A stretch of 21,839 nt of DNA from Nemertoderma westbladi (lineage: Eukaryota > Xenacoelomorpha > Nemertodermatida > Nemertodermatidae), in NCBI GenBank assembly GCA_032718475.1, contig JAUCBJ010003664.1, positions 1 to 21,839 of the forward strand. Reading direction: 5' to 3'. The position numbers and the translations under genes were made by a program. The notes below the pieces were generated by a model. It had not been told where the DNA came from. It did not search any database and saw only the letters and a list, made by a program, of their open reading frames with translations. Positions 1 to 9,009 of this stretch are shown in pieces. Each line of letters starts with the position of its first letter. Position 1 is the stretch's first letter.

Positions 1-431
1 TGGCAGATTAGTGTGCAGTATTGTGCAGCATTGTGTATGAGTGAGTCTGTTAAAGAAGCAATTCCTAAAGAATGCGCCATATATGTGAATTATAATTAAG
101 CCATATCGTTGTGAGTAGTTTAAGTCATAACTCTGTTTATATAGATAAAGCGCCACGTCCTAAAGGAACTGTTAATATTCCCGAAGGTGAATAATATTGT
201 CAGAGATTATATAATACTGTCAGTCGAATAATACATTAGGCTTACATAGCAATAAAATTAAACCGTCGAACCCAATCTCCCGGGAATATCCAGCGGGTGA
301 ATGGTCGCGCACGGATTGGTTTCGACTAGTGTAGTGAATCAAATACTTGTCATAGACTAAAAACTGATTTAATATCTAGAAGACATCTTAATTTGGTGGG
401 TTAAACTGCCAAAGGTCTGAAAGCGCGAACA
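1..431 (-). mobile_element. LTR-like sequence, truncated by the window edge (inverted partner of 12767-13199)
   Basis: Read on the minus strand from 431 to 1, this block matches 12767-13199 almost base for base, with scattered substitutions and one or two single-base indels. It begins TGTTCGCGC on the minus strand, which fits the TG start of an LTR, and the similarity stops exactly at 431/432. A TATA-type box (TATATAAA on the minus strand, about 136-144) lies at the same place in both copies. A short duplicated motif (ATATTGTCAG / ATACTGTCAG) at about 196-225 is shared too. The other end is outside the window, so a terminal CA and a target duplication cannot be checked. The LTR identity is inferred from the TG start, the TATA box and the second copy next to a gypsy RT. 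It could be another repeat with an internal promoter. Confidence 0.6.
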
Positions 432-734
432 GGGACGTTCAGATTATTATACTCCTCGCTTTAACGAAGCCCCATTCAACTCCTTTTATAAGACTGTGTA
501 CTCTATCAATGCCTCAGTGGGCGGACTCCAGTACTGCAAGGCTCAGGGCAGGGTAAGTTAACAATCTGTCAATAATAAAAATGAAAGAGAGCCGACATTT
601 AGTCAGATCCACCAAATGGATGGCCAGAGACAGACTGTCTGGACTTAGCTGATTCGAGTTAAATCGCTTCTTGGTCATTTTGGCCGCAAAAACGACCAAG
701 TTAATGTTTATTGGGATTGGGACTGTACATACGC
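432..734. other. No gene recognised
   Basis: I see no protein similarity in either strand. A splice-donor-like string (CAGGGTAAGTT, about 546-556) is present but nothing around it supports an exon. The minus-strand open frame of 61 codons here has no recognisable motif. Confidence 0.4.
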
Positions 735-1665
735 CATACGCGTATGATGGTATGTAATGGATTCCTATGGAGATTAATCCCTAAGTGATCTTAGAGATTA
801 GGCATTGCGGACCAGTAAGAAGTGCACAGCACGCATGCAGACTGAAGACAGGTAGGCCTACTAAGCTAATAAGATAGCTAAAGTGTAGACGTGATTTAAA
901 GTGTGTGGCTGCCGTTATACCTTATGTCAAATAAACAATGCAGGACAGGTCCAGGATGAGTGACAGCCGGTCAGCCGGTGTCCGCCAGCCCCGGCTGCCC
1001 GGGATGCGCCAGCAGTGCAGTACCTACTGTATTAACCAGACTCTTCTTGACGCCGCTTGGAAAACTAACCAAAGGTGATTTATTTTTGAACTGTTTTTCC
1101 ACCAACCTGAGGAATGCTAAGGGAATAAACATTCTCACAGATATTGAAAACCGCATGTGTCAGTCTGTCCATCTTTGTGAATTTATTAACATATAATATA
1201 CCTTTACTTTCGCTGTTTCGGGGTCATTATATATAGTTAAACCATATGCAGCCAAGTGCCTACAAGTCCAACCTAGTGCCAGTTAGTCAAACCACCTGTC
1301 TGCGAGTGCAACCGTCTGACAGTCTGACTGTGTTCCAGTAATTAATCTATGTCCAACCGGGCGGCCAGTGTCATTCATGTCATTGTACACTGTGTGATCA
1401 GTGCTGCAGTGTACAATAAAACAAGCGCTGTGGCGCATCCTGGGGCTGAAGGACATCATCTGTCACTCAACATGGACCTACAATGTTTATTTGCGATTAG
1501 GTAGCGGCAGCCGCACTCTTTAAATCATATCGCTTTTAAGTAGGCCTACCTATCTTCAGTCTGCATATGTCTGTGCACTTCTTACTGGTCGGTACAGCCG
1601 TAATGCCTAATCTTTAAAATCACATACGGATTATTCTCCATAAGAATCCATTACATACGCGTATG
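735..1665. mobile_element. Foldback / MITE-like element with ~130-bp inverted arms
   Basis: The left arm (735-866) is the reverse complement of the right arm (about 1533-1665), with substitutions and a few small indels. Both arms start from the same 12-bp palindrome CATACGCGTATG (735-746 and 1654-1665). Both also contain GCAGACTGAAGA next to a TAGGCCTA palindrome. The interior of about 660 bp has a GC-rich patch (963-1012) and no recognisable protein. The structure fits a non-autonomous DNA transposon or foldback element. I could not identify a target-site duplication, so the exact ends are uncertain and the arms may extend a few bases further. Confidence 0.75.
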
Positions 1666-1720
1666 TGCATACTGGCGGATACGGCAAATGCATACGGATA
1701 CGGATACGGCAAAAAGTTAT
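1666..1720 (+). repeat. Short GATACGG repeats
   Basis: Directly outside the right foldback arm the heptamer GATACGG (or CATACGG) recurs four times between about 1677 and 1710. It resembles the CATACG core of the neighbouring palindrome and may be slippage from it. Confidence 0.5.
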
Positions 1721-1918
1721 ACCCAGAAAAAGTGTGGGTACCGGAAACTGCATTGAGCCCTATCTACTGCTTTAGGCAACTTTGTGTACTGGTACCTACG
1801 TATATCTGTATATAGGTATGTCAAAAGTCAAACAGGCTTGTCATTCTCATTCAGGCAAATTGCTTAATTTTAATAAAACCCATTACCCGGCGACTTTTTT
1901 GCTGGGTCTGAGTCACCC

Positions 1919-1935
1919 AAACCCGGCCCGGGTTT
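1919..1935. repeat. Perfect 17-bp GC-rich palindrome
   Basis: AAACCCGG, a central C, then CCGGGTTT form a perfect inverted repeat. A second partial copy of the right half (AACCCGGCCGG) follows at once. No function is known to me. Confidence 0.7.
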
Positions 1936-2032
1936 GAACCCGGCCGGATTAGATAGCTTAGCCAGTCTGTATGCAGTACCGATAACTGCTGTAGGCTTCA
2001 CTTTGAACAGAAGCAAATCATTTTAAAAAAAA

Positions 2033-2109
2033 CACCGGCACCTGCAATGTTTTTGCCGGTGCAGGTGCCGGTGGTGCCAAGCACCAGCAACACCGGTGCC
2101 GGTGCACCG
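2033..2109. repeat. GGTGCCGG-rich hairpin cluster
   Basis: CACCGGCACCTGCA (2033-2046) is perfectly complementary to TGCAGGTGCCGGTG (2060-2073), giving a 14-bp stem with a 13-base loop. Related ACCGGTGCCGGTGCACC sequence follows at 2091-2108 and could form further alternative stems. The patch is far more GC-rich than the AT-rich DNA around it. Confidence 0.75.
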
Positions 2110-2124
2110 ATCGAACCCTAGGGG

Positions 2125-2215
2125 AGACGTTTATTCGAGGAGGGCGTTTAAGTTGCTAATTGGATAGGCGTTTATTTGAGGGGTGCGCTTATTAGAGACA
2201 GGGTGGTTATTCGAG
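2125..2215 (+). repeat. Degenerate tandem repeat, GCGTTTATTYGAGG-type unit
   Basis: Five decayed units of roughly 15-30 bp follow one another, with recurring strings such as CGTTTATTCGAGGAGG, GCGTTTATTTGAGGGG, GCGCTTATTAGAG and GGTTATTCGAG. Units differ by substitutions and spacing. Confidence 0.55.
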
Positions 2216-2570
2216 AAAATAAGGTAATTTAATTTGTGTGGGCTAATTCAAATTTTATAAAAATTATGTACCTTTTTAACCTTTTTTTAATTGCATCAAA
2301 TATCTTTCCACCTTTTTTTATTGCTAAAAATCCCCATGCGAGGGCTGACTATAGTACCCCGTACTGGTACCTGATTAATTCAGAAGTTCTGTCAGTCTTG
2401 TACCAATCTTAATCTTATTATTTATAGAAATAGAGTATTGAATATAAATTAAGATATAAATTTCTATATATAAATACAAATATACCTTGCTAATATAGAT
2501 CGCTTGACATACCTTAAACTACTGCCACCTGTATTTAATTTATTGATTAATATTTATTTAAGATTTGATA
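2216..2570 (+). promoter_or_regulatory. AT-rich 5' flank of the zinc-finger gene
   Basis: This stretch has no recognisable coding sequence. TATA-like strings (TATAAATTTCTATATATAAATA) lie at about 2454-2477, roughly 100 bp before the proposed start codon. An in-frame TAA sits at 2559-2561, directly upstream of the ATG. Without transcript data neither a promoter nor an upstream non-coding exon can be fixed. Confidence 0.25.
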
Positions 2571-3832
2571 ATGGATCAACATATTAATTTATTGAAAAAG
2601 GAATCATCTGGCGCCGATATAGTTATAAAGAGAGAACAAACAGACTGTATAATTATAAAGAAAGAACCAACAGACTCCACCCCCTATTCTCTTGATGTTA
2701 AACAAGAAAACTGCGTTTACGGATCATCTCCCATCGAAGATCACAACAATTTGTTCGGTAGAGTAAATGTTGTCCCTGTACTAGATGACGAAGATATTTC
2801 TTATGAACAATCTGGAGACTCTTTTATTGTTGAAAAACGGGAAAACGATAGTCCCGACTGTTCGTATGGTAGGCCTATTGAAACTGAAGGTACAGAACAG
2901 ACAATGAGTTGTGCAACAACAGCGTCCGGTATTTCTAATGAAACTGTTGTGGAGTTGGTATCTTCTTCAGATACCAGTTCCTGTTTGCATTGCAATGAAT
3001 TATTGAATAACAAAGGGAATTTAGAGAGACATATAGAATCCGTTTATAAAGACGTAGAGAATAAGTATAAATGCGATTATTGTGAGAAACTGTTTAAATG
3101 GAATAGTGCTTTAAAGAGGCATGTTGGTTCTATCCATAAAGGTATAAAATATAATTCCAGTTATTGTCATAAAGAATTCAGCCTGCAAAGGAGTCTAAAC
3201 ACCCGCATTAACTTTGCCCACAAAGGTATAATCAAGTACAGTTGCTCCGATTGTGGAAAATCATTTGCTAGAAAAGGCGAACTAAAACGACATGTTGACT
3301 CAATACATAAAGATATCAAATATAGGTGCGTGCGGTTATTGTCCTAAAGAATTCAGCCAACAAAGGAATCTAAACACCCATGTGAACTACTTTCATAAAG
3401 ATATCAAGTACAACTGTTTTGATTGTGGAAAATCATTTAGTAAAACTACATGTCGACTCTATACATAAAGATATCAAACACAAGTGTGATTATTGTAATA
3501 AAGAATTCAGTTACAAACACGACATAAAACTACATGTCGACTCTATACATAAGGATATCAAACATAAGTGCGATTATTGTAATAAAGAATTTAGCCTGCA
3601 AAAGAATCTAAACACCCATGTGAACTACTTTCATAAAGATATCAAGTACAACTGTTTCGATTGTGTAAAATCATTTGCTAGAAAAGCCACACTAAAACAA
3701 CATATCGACTCTATACATAAAGATATCAAATATAAGTGCGATTATTGTCATAAAGAATTCAGTCGGCAAGCCTACCTAAACACCCATGTCAATTCTGTTC
3801 ATAAATCTTGTCTCTTCTCAAGTTACCGGTAA
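2571..3832 (+). pseudogene. C2H2 zinc-finger protein, ten-finger array, two frame breaks
   Basis: ATG 2571 is the likely start: A at -3, G at +4, and an in-frame TAA 10 bp upstream. Residues 1-135 are acidic and finger-free, with three SUMO-consensus motifs: IKRE (19-22), IKKE (29-32) and VKQE (43-46). Fingers then follow with a 28-residue period and KDIKYK-type linkers in place of TGEKP. Finger 1 (C138, C141, H154) has Tyr for its last His. Finger 2 (168-189) is intact. Finger 3 has lost a Cys (Ser) and a His (Arg). Finger 4 (225-246) is intact. In finger 5 GTGC is duplicated (3326-3333), shifting the frame so that a stop follows. In finger 6 about 14 bases are missing near 3436, causing a second shift. 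Fingers 7-10 (3487-3809) are intact and the protein ends at TAA 3830-3832. The family usually comprises nuclear DNA-binding regulators, but the target is unknown. This is either a recent pseudogene or an allele or assembly error in an active gene. Confidence 0.8.
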
Positions 3833-3966
3833 CAAAATAACAATAACACAATTCTGTTCATAAGTCTTAAAGTTGCCCGTAACAAAATTGTCGTATTATA
3901 CTGAACTATATTTTTGTTTCTGGTCATTATTGGAAATATGTTTCTTTTAGAATGAATTAAATATAA

Positions 3967-3972
3967 AATAAA
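3967..3972 (+). terminator. Candidate polyadenylation signal (AATAAA)
   Basis: AATAAA lies 135 bp after the zinc-finger stop codon, in AT-rich DNA. The position suits a 3' UTR end, but the hexamer is common in such sequence, so this rests on position only. Confidence 0.35.
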
Positions 3973-4863
3973 TAGGTGATTGTTAATTTTTAATTGACTA
4001 CAGTCATTACTAGGTTTATTTCACCGACATCCCCTAGAACAGAGACATAACTTTTCAATAATTTTAGTGGTTCAAGCTGTGTGTTTGTCTGTATGTATGT
4101 TTGTTTGTGCACATTGATATTGGCTTGGAAGGGTAAGAAGTGCTCTACTTCATGGCCAACTATACAAAGAAATGTATCGATTATTTGGGTTCTTATTTCA
4201 GTTATTAATTATTTAGCGGGTAAAATTAAGCTCATGTTGAATAAAAATAGCGCAGGTCGATTCGCCGTGTCCCATTCTCACAAAGTTTTTGTTATATTCG
4301 AGTGTTTATATAAAGATGTATGATTATTTATTGATTGAAAATAAAATAGTGTATAAATATGTAATATTCCCTCACGCAGCCTGAACTTTGCCTATGGTAG
4401 CGAATAGGGAAGGATTTTCTCTGTATCATAGCAAAGTTGTATAATTATTTAACTCCGGTTAGCTGGGAAGACAGGTAGCAAGCTGGCCGGAGTGTTGAAT
4501 GTGTCTCAGTAAATCCAATGGTTGGGGTGGGTTGTCTATTGAGAACTCCGAACTGGTCATGGCATTAATGCTGCTTTCTCCAATGCTGCATGGAGGGTGG
4601 GAGGGGTTTACATATTGATTGCGATTGATATTTGATTGGGGATTAGATTATCATTTAGTTTTTCGGTTTTGTTGTCTTATAGACAGTCTTCTTATAGCCA
4701 GCTTGCTGGCTTTCTAGTTACTAGCTAGTACTTTTTGAAATTTTTAAAATATGGTTTTTTATATTTGTTATTGGTAAGAGTTCTAGAACATTTGTAGGCC
4801 GCTGGATATATTTTTTTATTGTACAGTAGCCAGTGTTTTTTTACTAGCTTGTATTTTTTGAAA
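3973..4863. other. No gene recognised; 3' flank of the zinc-finger gene
   Basis: A TGTTTGTCTGTATG low-complexity run sits at 4081-4110. The 80-codon frame that begins there on the plus strand has no domain I can identify. On the minus strand, about 4605-4460 reads as roughly 50 codons of non-repetitive, Pro/Ser-rich sequence before a stop. That could be a decayed exon or transposon fragment, but I have no family for it. TACTAGCTAGTA (4721-4732) and a related ACTAGCTTGTA (4843-4853) flank a T-rich stretch. Confidence 0.3.
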
Positions 4864-4940
4864 GTCTGGGACGAAAATACCGGAACGAAAAGTCCAGGAC
4901 GAAAAGTCCGGGGAAGAAAAGTCCCGGAACGAAACGTCTT
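4864..4940 (+). repeat. Tandem array of small hairpins, GGACGAAAAGTCC type
   Basis: About five units of roughly 15 bp follow each other. The core form is GGAC-GAAAA-GTCC, a 4-bp stem closed by an A-rich loop. Variants include GGGAAGAAAAGTCCC and GGAACGAAACGTC. Stem bases change while the GAAA-type loop stays. Confidence 0.65.
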
Positions 4941-5799
4941 AGATCCACGGAAATGTATTTGATCACATTCGTTCCCAAAGCCACCTATCCGTTACCGGTT
5001 GAGGGTAGGCCTACAGACCTGTACCACTGGCCGTGACCGGTACAGTGTCGCAGTCGCTGTCATCGATTAACAGTAGTCTGTCGCAACATAACACCAAATA
5101 ACAATCTGTCGCAACTTAATCCTCAGTGTGTTGACTTGGGTCGGTTTAGCAAACTAATAATGATTTTAAAATGCTTATAGCCGCTGGCAGGTTATTTTGG
5201 AATTTTAGAAGCGATCAGATAAACATCCTTGCCGTTCTTCCCGGATTCCGTAATACCTGAATACTGTGTTAACAACTGTATTAGTTCGGTGGGCTTACTG
5301 CAGAGTGGTGCACGTTCGTGGGGCATTCGCGCAGCACGAGAGCCTATATTAGAAAGTACATTATACTAATCTCTATTAGATATAAGAAAACAGTCATTCA
5401 CAAAATTTATATGAGTGAAGGCATGCTATCAGTTTGTGATAATCTAGTTGTAAAAATAGAGATCCATTTCAGTTTGCCCTTACACACTTTAACTGTCATT
5501 TGTAAACCTTCTAACTAGAGCTATTTAAGTTAAGTATGACATTTTTAGTTTTACAATACTCTTCTCCTTCATTAGCCGCGTTGCGCTCGTTCTGTTTTGT
5601 CTTAAAATAATTTTCCTAAAAGGAGAATAACGACCTTTATAACTATGCAAAGTGTCGAAACTGTAAGAGTAACCGCTGATTTATGGCAGATGGATACTCG
5701 TATCCACTGTAAACTCGTTGCGTTCGTTCGTTTTTTTTTTACCAAAAAATTATTTATATTCTCTTTCTTTCTAAGATTCTTTCTAAACATTCGCCGGAC
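4941..5799. other. No gene recognised; carries one short repeat fragment
   Basis: The string at 5311-5338 (CACGTTCGTGGGGCATTCGC and the GCAGCACG after it) recurs with small changes at 6407-6434, so a fragment of the dispersed repeat described below lies here. A T10 run occurs near 5731. I see no other structure, and the short open frames lack domains. Confidence 0.35.
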
Positions 5800-5945
5800 T
5801 ACATACGTACCAAGTTTCGTTTAAATTCATCAAGGAATGACTGAGTTATTAGTGATCAAAAATTTACGACGTCAACGATGACAGACAACTCGTTAATGGT
5901 ACACATATGCTAAGGCTTCGCTCACTTCGTGGCTCGCCCCACAGA
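5800..5945 (+). repeat. Dispersed repeat end, copy 1
   Basis: TACGTACCAAGTTTCGTTTA is followed by a spaced AAAAATTTACGACGTC block, then GACAGACAACT, then TATGCTAAGGCTTCGC and TGGCTCGCCCCA. The same order, with substitutions, occurs at 6862-7018. 'ACCAAGTTTGGTT' followed by a GACGGACAGAC run is a common design of repeat tails in invertebrates. I cannot assign the parent element. Confidence 0.5.
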
Positions 5946-6077
5946 ATGACGTAATTTCCTTAGTTGCGTCTATCTGCTGATATTATTTAGATCTTTTAGA
6001 ATTTAAGGAATCCTATTTAGATAATCGGACATTTTTTTGAAGCCTTTCTTTGACTGTTGGTAGACTAGGTCTTTTTG

Positions 6078-6348
6078 ACTATACAATACTGTAGTATCAA
6101 ACGTAAGTGCGGTTATTGTCATAAAGAATTCAGTCAGCAAGCTACCTACCATGTGAACTGCTTTCATAAAGATATCAAATACAACTGTTTTCATTGTTGA
6201 AAATCATTTGCTAGAAAAGACTGTCTAAAACAACATGTCGACTCTATACATAAAGATATCAAATATAAGTGTGAATATTGCAATAAAGAATTCTGGTACA
6301 AACACGACATAAAAAAACATGTCGACTCTATACATAAGGATATAAAAG
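6078..6348 (+). pseudogene. Three-finger C2H2 fragment related to the 2571-3832 gene
   Basis: The fragment starts in a decayed linker (about 6078-6098) and carries three finger modules that match the upstream array strongly at DNA level, including GTCGACTCTATACATAAAGA at 6236-6255 and the related string at 6320-6339. The first finger has lost two codons in its helix. The second has GGA changed to TGA after its Cys pair (6197-6199), a premature stop. The third keeps both Cys and both His, though a Trp follows its conserved Phe. The fragment ends inside the next linker. There is no start codon and no finger-free N-terminal region. It is a duplicated and decayed piece of the array, made by local duplication or carried by the surrounding repeats. 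Confidence 0.8.
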
Positions 6349-6374
6349 GCTTCCTGGAAAACACGCAACGGCGC

Positions 6375-6482
6375 AACAGCACAACAGCCCTATAACCAAT
6401 GAACAACACGTTCGTGGGGACTTCGCGCAGCACGTAGTCGGCAAGCCTTGGCATACGGTTCATATAGAGCAAATGGGGCATG
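6375..6482 (-). repeat. Dispersed repeat end, inverted copy
   Basis: 6431-6482 is the reverse complement of 6957-7008 with only two mismatches in 52 bases. The sequence beyond it (6407-6434) also occurs at 5311-5338. The copy abuts the three-finger fragment within about 80 bp, so the repeat may have taken part in moving that fragment. Confidence 0.7.
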
Positions 6483-6861
6483 TCTAGTTTGGACCCAATA
6501 TCCCATGCTATAAATGTATTCATTCGATATACAATCATATGTTAATCCGCTAGGTGGTGTCAAATTGTTATTCTGCAATTTCGTACTTACCAGTGCAGCA
6601 CTGTACAGCAGTACCGTACCGGTAGGCCTATGTCATTACTTCTGAGTCTCTAGCGGATCCCCAATTAAATGTCTTAACTTTTCAATTTCGTAAAAGATAG
6701 ACTTCATGATTCTCTACAGGCCACCAAAATTTCAGCTCAGGAAAATGAGGCCTTCTCGAGAAATTTAACATTTTCTAAAAACCACATAATCTGTCGTAGC
6801 TGACGTCAGACTGCATGATTTTTCACCAAACTTTACAAACTTTCTAAACTTTCTCTCTACT

Positions 6862-7020
6862 ACTTACCTACTAAGTTTGGTTCAATTCCGAATGAGCGAT
6901 GCCGAGAAATTCGCGTTCAAACATTTACCAGACGGACGGACAGACAGACAGACGGACATGCCCCATTTGCCCTATATGAACCGTATGCCAAGGCTCGCCG
7001 ACTACGTGTCTCGCCCCACA
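6862..7020 (+). repeat. Dispersed repeat end, copy 2, with GACGGACAGACA run
   Basis: ACTTACCTACTAAGTTTGGT is followed by AATTCGCGTTCAAACATTTACC, a GACGGACA/GACAGACA run (6931-6956), and then the 52-bp block shared in inverted orientation with 6431-6482. The 94-codon plus-strand frame over this block is a by-product of the repeat. Confidence 0.6.
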
Positions 7021-7350
7021 TTGGCCCAACAGCGCAACAACCTAAGATTGGTTTATACATTCCACTCTAATTCCATTGGCTTGTACATTCTGTTGCGTTC
7101 TATGGCATTCCATTTCTGTAGCGCCGATATGGCGCAACAAGCAGAGAACAGGAGAAGTTAGGCCTACAAATACATGAAAATACTGGTTATTGATCAGCTG
7201 TGCTGTAGTGTTGGCAACGCACAGGCAGACTCTTTGATATATTGTACAGATAGATGAGAGTACAGAGATGGGAGACCTCTCCACTTCTGCACTGTCTGAT
7301 AGTCCTGTAGTCTAGTCAGATAATGCAGTACCCTGATAACAATTGCATGT
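7021..7350. other. No gene recognised
   Basis: Nothing here matches a protein or RNA family I know. It contains one TAGGCCTA palindrome (7159-7166). The 80-codon minus-strand frame over 7042-7284 is Cys-rich by chance composition and shows no domain. Confidence 0.3.
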
Positions 7351-7670
7351 TATTTTAACGTTTATATCACATTTTTATTGAACATGGCAAACGTTTGAAA
7401 AAACGTTTGCGACACGTCCAGAAATAGGTAATTTTCATGTTATTTTGTCCAAGCGGGTGGCATGTAATAAACGTTTAGAAGTAAACGTGTAAATAGCATG
7501 AAACAAACGTTACCCAATCGCCGGTTCTTTATGACGCTTGAATTAAACGTGTGTCTAGCATGTGTAACTAACGTGAATCATGCGTCGGTTCTTTCGAAAT
7601 TGCTTGGAAATATACGTTTTTTTAATGCAAAGAAAACGTTTGTTTTAAACGTTGTAAATCGTTATTCTCT
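7350..7670. repeat. AACGTT-rich degenerate repeat, copy 1
   Basis: The strings AAACGTTT, AACGTGT and AACGTTTG recur about ten times. At least two longer units are visible: CGCCGGTTCTTTATGACGCTTG (from 7520) and GCGTCGGTTCTTTCGAAATTGCTTG (from 7582), each followed by an AAACGT/TACGTT string. GCATG recurs at their borders. The segment resembles 11440-11735 read on the other strand. Confidence 0.45.
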
Positions 7671-8269
7671 AAACTAATTTGGTCATCCATTGATTCGACC
7701 ACCGGATTGTTCTCATGGTATGCAATTGTTCGAATTAAGAAGATAATTTATGTGTAAAACATGAATATTATTAAGCACAAGGTAGTAGTAGCCAGTACAG
7801 CACAACTTAACCACCTAAAAACTAGTGTTATTGTTCACAATAACAACAACACCTATTAAAAAAATGAACTGCATTGCACAAACTTTAAGTAAAATTGTAC
7901 TGTATATACAAAAATGAAACAAAATTCCATTTGAACTGTAATAATATAGACCAACCGCAGCCTTCTTTAACGCTATTTGGCTTGGGGGGGGTGGGGCTTG
8001 GCGGTTAAATTTTTTTGAAATTGATCTGTATCTTGGAAACAGATATGTTGTGAAAACCGTGATTCCGTGACTTTTCCTAAAATTTTATGGGCTATCCATC
8101 AGAGCACAAAGGAAATTATTATCCAATATTGAAATATAATAAATAGTTTCAAAAATTTCCCTGTTTACTTCAATGTTCCAAAATGGGAGACAAGGCGGGG
8201 AAACTGGACGCAAATCTCATCTTGGCGAATTAATATCCCGCCTCAATGTTAAATTCTCAATTTAGGGAA
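7671..8269. other. No gene recognised
   Basis: AT-rich sequence with a short G7-TGGGG tract near 7984-7995. No frame has a recognisable domain and I see no clear repeat partner elsewhere in the window. Confidence 0.3.
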
Positions 8270-8445
8270 AGGAGCAGGTTACAGTGGCACATTATTTTAA
8301 CCAAAACAATTAACTAAACACAATAGTAGAGTTTACAGTTTTATTTTTGAGAGAAATCATCTGTTATTTGCGTCGAATTTCCCCTGGAGAGGGATGAATT
8401 TTTATCGCGTCGAAAGCCCCCCCCCCCCCCCCCCCCCCCACCCCG
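8270..8445. repeat. GCGTCGAA module with C23 tract, copy 1
   Basis: The block runs from GGTTACAGTGG through TTATTTTTGAGAG, TTATTTGCGTCGAA (8363-8376) and ATCGCGTCGAAAG to a run of 23 C at 8417-8439. The same order of words, with substitutions, occurs at 12288-12395. The two blocks are therefore copies of one repeat. The homopolymer is an obvious site for length error. Confidence 0.65.
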
Positions 8446-8569
8446 GGGCAATACATTGTAAAATAGACAACAATTAACATTTACGATAAAACAAATTACA
8501 ATTAAAACAACAATGTTGGGACGTCACGGGGAGTTTTCAGTAACATTGATCATTCAGTTTCAGCCGCAT

Positions 8570-8774
8570 CGATATCACTGAATCCGGAGTCCGTTCCGCC
8601 AAGGATCCGTCGATATCACTGAATCCGGAGTCCGTTCCGCCAAGGATCCGTCGATATCACTGAATCCGGAGTCCGTTCCGCCAAGGATCCGTCGATATCA
8701 CTGAATCCGGAGTCCGTTCCGCCAAGGATCCGTCGATATCACTGAATCCGGAGTCCGTTCCGCCAAGGATCCGT
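8570..8774 (+). repeat. 41-bp tandem repeat, five identical copies
   Basis: Units start at 8570, 8611, 8652, 8693 and 8734 with CGATATCACTGAATCCGGAG and end in AAGGATCCGT. I see no differences between copies. A sixth copy breaks off after five bases at 8775-8779. A 41-bp period is not divisible by three, so this is not a protein repeat on either strand. Perfect identity points to recent expansion or homogenisation, in contrast with the diverged minisatellite that follows. Confidence 0.95.
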
Positions 8775-8779
8775 CGATA

Positions 8780-9009
8780 GCAAAGTGGAATAACTTTCCC
8801 GTTTCTTGGATCTGGAAAATTAATTTATTTAAGTGTTAAAAAAATATAAGGCTCGGACTAGGACTATATTAGACTAAGACTTCATCATCTACACTAAATA
8901 TCTGTTAAAGAAATGTTATTTCATTAATATCTTCGTTGGCTATTCGTGTCATTCATTACCGGTATCTACTGGATGTAAACGTAAATAAAAATAAATGGGA
9001 AATTGTTGA
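8780..9009. other. Unique AT-rich spacer
   Basis: Between the two tandem arrays I see no gene and no repeat, apart from one TACCGGTA palindrome at 8957-8964. Confidence 0.4.

Noticed and set aside
960-1196. 78-codon frame and its antisense partner inside the foldback element
   Set aside because: GC-rich interior sequence of a non-autonomous element; no transposase motif and no coding signature.
4081-4323. 80-codon plus-strand frame
   Set aside because: It starts in a TGTTTG low-complexity run with a non-ATG codon and shows no motif.
6003-6578. Minus-strand open frames of 62-115 codons
   Set aside because: They run antisense through the zinc-finger fragment and the dispersed repeat and have no independent domain.
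8570-8774. CRISPR-like array
   Set aside because: Units are contiguous and identical, with no variable spacers, in animal DNA.
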